Assembly (NCBI RefSeq): GCF_945859685.1
Contig: NC_079149.1
Span: 39,025,136 to 39,089,135 of the forward strand
Direction: 5' to 3'
DNA length: 64,000 nt
Source of the DNA: Eupeodes corollae
Taxonomy: Eukaryota > Arthropoda > Insecta > Diptera > Syrphidae
Numbering within the stretch: position 1 is the stretch's first letter; every line of letters starts with the position of its first letter. Of the stretch, positions 57,352-64,000 are shown piece by piece. Both the position numbers and the translations under genes were made by a program. Under the pieces are notes generated by a model. It saw only the letters and a list, made by a program, of their open reading frames with translations, did not search any database and had not been told where the DNA came from.

Positions 57352-59160
57352 ACGTACTTACTTAATTAGGTCCTAAGACCTGTTTGGTCCGTTGGGAACC
57401 CCTACGCTCAATCGTGTACAATTTCCGGAGATGTGTTCCAGCTCCCTCAAACTCTTGACGCTGATTCCTCCTCGACTGTCCTGCCCCATGTGCTTCTCGG
57501 TCGTCCAGCTCTTCTTCCTCCTTGTGTGAGCGGATTTCACTGCATTGCTTGGCCTACAATGTGGTTGTTACCTTTTCGGAGCGTGGTTGTTACCTTTTCG
57601 GAGCTGCACCATTAAAGAAGCACTGATTCTACATTTATGCGAAACAGTCGTAGCTTTGTTCTTAAGCTGATAGAGTTATTGAAAGCATACCGAAAGCCGC
57701 TTTTGCTTTGCTGATGCGGCAGGTGACGTCTTGTTCGGTTGAGCCTTCTATGGAAACGATTTTTTTTGTCGGAAATTATTTTCAGCCCCACAACCTCTTC
57801 TTCTCTCTCAACATTTGATGGAGATCCATGATTTTATGAGAGAGTAAGCAAACATCGTCCGCGAAATCCAAATGCTTTAAATAGGATGTCAAAGTCCATT
57901 GGATCCCTCCGCTACCTGACAAAGCTGCGAGCAGTACATCGCTTATCACCAGCAAAAACATTATTGGCGACAGAATACAGCCCTGTCTGATTCCCCTTCG
58001 GATTTCAAAATCATCTGACAACCTACCATCGTGCAAAACGTGACACTTGGATCCATCATATGCTGATTTATTAATAGCAATTAGTTTTTTTGGAATGCCT
58101 CTCCTCCGCAAAGCTATTCAGATATGTCGATGAACAGCAGGTGTAGTGGTGATCGATATTCAACACACTGTTCAATAACGATCCGAAGGGTATTAATATG
58201 ATCAATACAGGAAGAACCAGCGCGGAATCCTACTTGTTCGGCATCAAGTGTGGCCTCAAGGTGGTCTCTGATGCGTGCCAGTATAACTTTTGCTACTATT
58301 TTGGCAACGGCTGGTAGAACGCAAATTCCTCTCCAGTTTTCCCACTTTGTAAGGTCTCTTTTTTTGAGAGCTTGGCGATAGTTCCCTTCTTCCACTTATG
58401 GGGGAAGCTTTCGGCGGTCCAGGCTTCTTTTATGAGCGGATGAAGCAGTTCGCTTGATGACGTTGGCGCTGCTTGTAAAAGCGTTGCGGCAATTCCATCA
58501 ATTCCAACCGCTTTGTTGTTCTTAAGTGCTTTAATTGTGACAATGATCTCATCTTTACTGTTTTTTCAGGCGATTCAGAAGGTATAGGATGCACGTTGTT
58601 TGCAAAAACACTCGGTTTAAAACGGAGGAAAAGCGTTTTTCCACCTTCTGACTTGCTCATCCACCGAACTTTTCACAGTACCGTCTACTTCTTTCACCAG
58701 GTGTTGCTTTGAGCTGTGTGTACCGGTCAACTCTTTGGTTATTCTGTTAACGGTCCTGATGTCGCACCTGTTTGCAGCATCTTCTGCTTATTGCGCCAGT
58801 GCGATGATGTAGTTACGCTTGTCGCGGCGCACACTGCGGTGAACTTCTCTCTTTTTCATGGGAAACGAGGACTCCAGCTCGTTTCTTTCTTTTTGCGTTT
58901 GCGTTCGTTGATCCTTAATTCTTCTGAAAGCCAAGTGTTGTTGCTTCCTTTTTCCGACCGACTATTCTGTCAGCACCTGAAATGAAAACATTTTTCACAG
59001 TATTCCAATGGCGTTGATTTCGTCATGTACTGTGCTAATGATTGTTCTCATTTCGTGTGACAGGTGGTCCCTAAATTGTTGACGGGTCGTGGGATCCTTT
59101 AGTCTGGCAATGTTGAATTTGGCGCTCGTGTTGTTCCATTGAATCTTCGAACTGTAGCTG
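57352..59160 (-). pseudogene. RTE-like LINE, 5' truncated
   Basis: The 3' end is at 57352 with the tail complement ACTTACTTAATT, again TAAG-type. Going right, 58111-57782 gives the RT core with RRGIRQGCILSPIMFLLVI and the catalytic box DFADDVCLL (about 57860). 58395-58114 gives WENWRGICVLPAVAKIVAKV, VGFRAGSSCIDHI and LHLLFIDI. 58660-58430 is the N-terminal RT leader. Beyond about 58700 the linker is badly broken, and the endonuclease is missing. It differs clearly from RTE copies 1 and 2. Confidence 0.75.
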
Positions 59161-59164
59161 TACG

Positions 59165-59825
59165 CAAGAGATAAAAAAGTTCACCTATCCTATTTAAAGA
59201 TCTCATTTGAATTCTGTGCAAGAGACTTCGTGTTTTTATTATTTGTTTCTAGAAAAATATTTTTTTTTTAAATATAAAACATTTTATTAAGTTAAAAAAT
59301 AGTGTTTTTTAAGTTAGAACAGTTTTGGTACAATGTTGCTTAGTTTATAACAATTGTCCTCTAACAATTTACACTGGTCAACAAAGCTAAGCTGGCAATC
59401 TAATTACAATTCCTCTAGTGTCTTAGTTCGAATCCGAATTTAAAATCGATCTACTGCAAGTTTCTGACAATCTTCGAAAGAACCACATATTAGGTAATAT
59501 AAATTCATGAAGCTGATTTTGTTTAAATAAAATTCCTGATGATTTTGCAAATATACCATCATTTACTTCAATATTGCATTCAAATATGTTCAGTATCGTA
59601 TTTACCTGCCCTACTAGACCTTAAAAAAACGCTAAAGCATACAAGCGAAGACGGTCCTTAATCGAAAACCCAAAACAGTATTAAAGAAATGTAGAATCAG
59701 CATCAAAAATAAACTCTTAATCTAAACGAATTCTTCAAAACCATTAAGAACATTCAAGGTTTTTCAACACATTAAGCAGAGTCAAATGAGAACCCCAAAA
59801 TGATCTAACTATTGAGAAATTACGA
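59165..59825. other. non-coding, nothing recognised
   Basis: AT-rich DNA between two relic transposons. No gene or repeat end seen. Confidence 0.4.
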
Positions 59826-60229
59826 AAACTAATACCCCTATTATAGGTATTGGCGAATTGAACGTCCGAAGTGATTTAAACACATTCGACATACCATGGT
59901 TAGCGAACTTTACAATTCGAGTTCGAAATTCAGGCATAAATAAACGGCAACTCATGAAATTTAAAAAAAAATTGTGTTCGTTACTTGATAATTTTTATAT
60001 TTAATAAAAATACAAAATAAAATGATAAGCAACACAGATTTGCTTTTTGGAGAAAACGAAAATTACAGAAAAAAAAAGTAAGAATGCTTCGACTGCGCAA
60101 GAATATTAGATACAACTCTAATTTCTTGAAACTCCCTAATCATCTGTTAGTAGAACAAATATTTTGTAGGTACTGGAAGTTCTTTTAATTCTAATCTCTC
60201 AAGAAAATTGCGTAGGTGTTTTTTTTTTA

Positions 60230-61090
60230 CCATAGCACTTTGAAAAAAGGTGAAAATTTTGGTTAACCCTAAATATCTTACAAATCAAAAACGCTAGAGA
60301 CTTGAATTAAATAAATGATATCAAAGAAGTATATTTTTTGAAAAAAATCCATTTAACTGTTTTTTTATAAATCAAAAAAAAAAACTGAACAAAAAAATTT
60401 GTCACCTCCAAAATTTTACGACTAAAATATGATTTCATCTCCAAAACAATTTTGTGCAACGAAGAATAATGTTTTTGACATCTGACAAAATTTTGAGAAA
60501 AATCGAATTGACAGTTTTTTTTTATAAAAAAATAAAAATCTAAAAAAATCATTACTCAAAGTTTGTAAAAAATGAACATCAATTCAAATATCTTTTCAAA
60601 AACTTGAAATTCAGGCTTCAAACTAATTTTATCTTATAAGAAATATTGTTTTCAACATTCTGAAAAATGTTGAGGAAAATCTAATTGATAGTTTTTTTAC
60701 AAAAAATAAAAACCTAAACAAAATTAATAAAAGTAGGTAAAAAAATGTTTTCGACTCAAATATCTTTTCAAAAATTTGAGACAATAGCTTCTTTCTAATT
60801 TTTACTTATAAGAAATATTGTTTTCAACATTAGGACAAATTTTGAGAAAAATCGAATTGACAGTTTTTTACAAAAAATAAAACTCTAAAAAAAACAAAAC
60901 CAAAACTTGGTAAAAATTTACTTTCGACTCAAATAGCTTTCCAAAAATTAAAAATATTGGCTTCAAACTTATTTTATTTCACAGAAAATATTGTTTTCGA
61001 TTTTCAGTAATTTTTATATAAAAATCCAACAGTCCGTTTTTTCATAAAAAATAGTACGCAAATTTGGTAAAAATTGATACGAGTACATAT
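60230..61090. repeat. degenerate tandem repeats, inverse of 16560-17570
   Basis: About four to five diverged units of roughly 180-190 bp. Recurring words are AAAATCGAATTGACAGTTTTTT, ACTTATAAGAAATATTGTTTTC and TCGACTCAAATA..TTTTCAAAAA in order. Their reverse complements make up the array at 16560-17570. The frame on the minus strand at 60552-60307 is a product of the repeat. Confidence 0.6.
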
Positions 61091-61181
61091 AGACAAACTT
61101 TTAAGCAAAACAAATTGACAGGCGGGATGGGAAGTTATCAGTGTGGGTCGCATCCCAGCCTGTTTGTTTTTAACGGCCATA

Positions 61182-61292
61182 TTACCAGGAGTAATAGAAT
61201 GTGTTGACGGAACCCATATAGGAATCGTTGCTTTGATTGAGTTGCGTTATCAGTACCTTAGCAGGAAAGGATATTACAGTGATAATAAGTAA
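61182..61292 (+). pseudogene. Harbinger transposase fragment
   Basis: A 36-codon stretch before TAA reads LPGVIECVDGTHIGIVAL, then YQYLSRKGYYSDN. The V-I-x-C-x-D-G-T-H core, with the first catalytic Asp, and the downstream R-K-G-Y-x-S motif are hallmarks of PIF/Harbinger DDE transposases. The remaining acidic residues are not present nearby. Confidence 0.75.
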
Positions 61293-61657
61293 GAGGCAAA
61301 CCTCTGGAGTAGCTTTTGGTTTTAAGTGCAAGTTTTTAAGGATTTTGATTGGCTAAATCTAACTACAAAAGTAGTTGAAATTTCCCCTCCGACGTAGTGT
61401 AAAAAATTCGGCTACAAAGTTAGTGGAAAATTATTTTGACGTTTCAGAATCAGCTGCTCGAAAAAGACACACGAATTCAAAATGAAATAAGTACAAATAT
61501 AAATCATTTAAATTGTGTCTTAAATTTGATTTTATTGAATTTAAAAACACAAAAGATAACTTAAAGTTATCAAATCAAAAATGTTTCTTATATTATATAT
61601 TCGCAATTTTCAATAATGTGACAGTTCCAGTTTGACTAGCTTTGTAGTGTAGTTTTG

Positions 61658-61713
61658 CATTCACAAAGCTACATAGTTGAATTTTGACTACGTAGCCACT
61701 AGCTTTGTGAATG
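61658..61713. repeat. 14-bp perfect inverted repeat
   Basis: CATTCACAAAGCTA (61658-61671) and TAGCTTTGTGAATG (61700-61713) form a stem with partly paired loop (CATAGT/ACTACG). Variant copies of AGCTTTGTGA/ACTACAAAG words lie nearby at 61370-61425 and 61636-61650. It is likely the core of a small foldback element nested in the Harbinger relic. Confidence 0.55.
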
Positions 61714-62198
61714 TGACCATTAGTTCGACAAACTTTTCGTACTGATTTGTATTAGTTCTCTTGCAGCTGATTCATGTTATGTTTATAAAAAAATTGAAAT
61801 ATACATATGAACTTACATTGTGTTTTATTTTCCGACATTTCTTTTACATAAGCTTCCACCTTTTCTCACATAATATTAACGTTCGACAAATAATAACACG
61901 AATGACGTTCAAATCAACGAACATTCGATAACGACAATAAAGTGAGTTCAATCTTCGAAAAATGTATGACATTAAAGTCGTATCAACGGTTCTCAATTCG
62001 CCAACGGTAGTACAAATTTCTCACACTAACACATTTATTCATTCGACTAGCCAATGCTAATAGGGGTGAAATCTTAAAATGATTTGAACTGTATCTAGGA
62101 AATAAAAATTTGTTCTCTGTAAAAAAAAAATCGGGCAATATTTTTGTAAGAATTACGTTGGGTTTTACTTTACGCTTAAAAACAACGTATTATGTATT

Positions 62199-64000
62199 TA
62201 CAGTTTAGTTTAGTTTATTCATCAAACAAAGTTACAATAGGTACTTTAGTGATTACTAGATAATATAATACATACAATTTAAAATTTTAAACATTACCAC
62301 CAGCAAAGTTAGTGGAAAATTATGTTTACATTTGAACATTTCCAAATGCCAATGCCTAACGTTTTCTCGAAACCATCGTCCAATTAATTTTATCTATAAA
62401 ATCAATCATATGCCATTGTCCGTTATAACCTTTAAAAAAGATCTTGGTGTGATTTTTGATAAAAAACTTGACTTTGTAAAGCATATAGATTTTTTAGTTG
62501 CTAAAGGCAGTTCAATGTTAGGATTCATATTCACACACCTTAAAGTATTTATATTTTGCGTTTTGAATACTGCAGTGTAATCCTTCATATTTTCTTCATT
62601 CATTTAGAATCGAAAAGATCCAAAAGCGATTAACGAGAGTTGTAGTGAAAAGACTTCAATGGGACATAGATTTTTCTACCTATAAAAAGAGGTGTAAACT
62701 ACTCGGTATTTTGCCTCTTAACATTCGTAGAAAGTATACAGAGGTTATGTTAATTCGTGAAATAGTAGCAAATCATATTGATTGTTCTCAAATTTTAGCT
62801 CTAATTGGGATTAATGTTCCTGCGAAATTGCTTCGAAACCAACCATTTTTTAATTTTCCATGTCATTGAACTGTGTATGCTTCCAATGAACTAATATCCA
62901 GGTGTTTAAGAGAAACAAATACTGTTTGCAACATGATTGATTTCAATGTTAGTAGATATTTATTTAAATCAAATTAAAGAAGTCGATAAAACATCAAGAT
63001 CTTGTCGCAGAAGGAAACAATCATGTTCAGATTGTATACAACGAAATACCTTAAGATCATCTACATACATCAAGCAATTTGAATTTAAAAACATATCAGG
63101 AATGTCGACGTAGCATATACCGGTGCAGAAATAATGTTATTTATACGAACGTACTGAATACGATCCCTTAAGTATGAATTTAGCCATTTTAAAAAGTTTG
63201 AGTGAAAACCTACTTTATTTATCTTCATAAGTAAAGCAACATGATTGACTCTGTCAAAAGCTTTAGAAAAGTCAGTAAAGACAACATTATACTGATAACC
63301 TTTCTCAAGTCCATTCAACACTAAATTACTAAAAATAGTGAGGTTAGTTGCAGTGGATCTACCAGCTACAAAACCATGTTGGTATGGTGAAATCATTGCT
63401 TTAAGAGAAGGATTTAATTTGTCATTGACTAACTTTTCAAAAAATTTGGGGATCGTAGCAATTTTACAAATTGGACGATAGTTTGAAACATCTTGCCTAC
63501 CACCTGATTTGTAAATAGGTGTGATTGTTGAACGTTTCCAAGCATTTAGAAACTCGCCATTTGCAAGTGAACGATTAAAAATAATTTTTAAAAGGAACAG
63601 CCAATGCATTCGCACACATTCGTAAAATGATTGGTGAAATTGGTAAGCACCCTTAAGCTTAGACAACGCTAACTCAATTTCAGAAGTGGAAAAACTTAAA
63701 CTGTCTAAATTTATAGGAGTATTTGAAGAGTTTATGTTTGTAGCATTAGGTAAATTAGGACAACTGTCTAAATAAACCGACTGAAAATGTTTAGCAAACA
63801 AGTTACATACAACAGAGATGTCACATGAAGTAATGCCGTCATGGCACATACGGTTGGGAATGCCATTTGATTGTTTTTTTTATTATTTATAAACCTCCAA
63901 AAACTTTTGCTATTTGTTTTTAAATCACACTCAACACAAAACAGATATTGATTGTATAGAAATTTATTTAAAGTATCGAATTCTTTTTGTAAAATTCGAT
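62199..64000 (-). pseudogene. Jockey-group LINE with inverted 3' coding segment, runs off window
   Basis: On the minus strand 63849-63085 encodes RT (SNYRPICKIATIPKFFEKLV, HGFVAGRSTATNLTIFSNLV, VFTDFSKAFDRVNHVALLM) and the catalytic YVDD at about 63060. The coding then stops at about 62978. The next part of the protein (LNISKCQCLTFSR, KDLGVIFDKKLDFVKHID, to the C-terminus FNVSRYLFKS) is on the + strand at 62320-62977. The 3' UTR-like end, with AATAAA on the minus strand (about 62215), is at 62199-62300. So a 0.67-kb internal segment is flipped. The 5' part continues beyond 64000. Confidence 0.75.

Larger units (their letters stand above)
59833..62063 (+). mobile_element. Harbinger-like relic with tandem repeats
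   Basis: ACCCCTATTA near 59833 and TAATAGGGGT near 62054-62063 are inverted, each followed inward by TTGGC..GAATTGA-like sequence, suggesting imperfect ends. I see no clean duplication. Inside are the tandem array (60230-61090), a Harbinger transposase piece (61182-61292) and a block of inverted repeats (61400-61740). The tandem array and the GACAGGCGGGATGGGAAGTTATCAGTG stretch (61119-61145; shared part under 20 nt per run) link it to the element at 16215-18079. Confidence 0.4.

Noticed and set aside
60307..60552. 81-aa Phe/Lys-rich minus-strand frame
   Set aside because: It spans units of the AT-rich tandem array and follows its period; not a gene.

Overview
This is a eukaryotic, AT-rich, intron-bearing window. 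The transposon complement, the tRNA-Ser-primed env-bearing LTR retrotransposon, the GT-AG introns and the MADF-BESS gene all point to an insect, most likely a higher fly (Diptera). I cannot name the genus. There are no rRNA genes, no CRISPR array and no convincing tRNA gene.

One host gene is well supported. It is on the + strand and encodes a MADF-BESS transcription factor-like protein. Two alternative first coding exons (27837-27975 and 47882-48023) each encode the N-terminal half of a MADF domain. They are about 50% identical in protein and both end in phase 1. Either can splice to a shared exon 2 (50651-50801, C-terminal half of MADF) and exon 3 (50871-51729, linker, BESS motif, acidic tail). 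Each first exon has its own GC-rich, triplet-repeat-rich 5' region, and these two regions share an exact 19-bp word. This looks like a duplicated promoter plus exon that swaps half of a DNA-binding domain, and it is the most interesting system in the window.

Layout. 1-6900: very AT-rich non-coding DNA with a few hairpins. 7050-10600: a small foldback element, a Tc1-like element, and a minus-strand LINE fragment with a piggyBac-like MITE inside it. 11529-16150: a Helitron relic split by an almost intact RTE-type LINE with a target-site duplication. 16215-18079: a PIF/Harbinger-like element with internal tandem repeats. 19162-22990: a hAT-like relic holding a second RTE copy and a Harbinger MITE. 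24010-25515: a minus-strand LINE. 26750-27975: promoter, 5' leader and exon 1A.

The 22.7-kb intron that follows exon 1A holds a second Tc1 copy, a second piggyBac-like MITE, another MITE, a LINE scrap, a complete errantivirus-type LTR retrotransposon (34163-42040; identical 328-bp LTRs, CGCG duplication, gag, pol by -1 frameshift, env) and a minus-strand CR1/Jockey-group LINE. 46240-48023 is promoter, leader and exon 1B. 50651-51750 is the common 3' part of the gene. Downstream are a TTAA-flanked MITE (54626-55367), a Jockey-like LINE, a LINE tail fragment, an RTE-like LINE, a Harbinger-like relic and, at the right edge, a LINE whose 3' third is inverted.

Most transposons here are decayed and nested. 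The LTR retrotransposon is the clear exception: it looks recently inserted and has no stop codons in its three reading frames.
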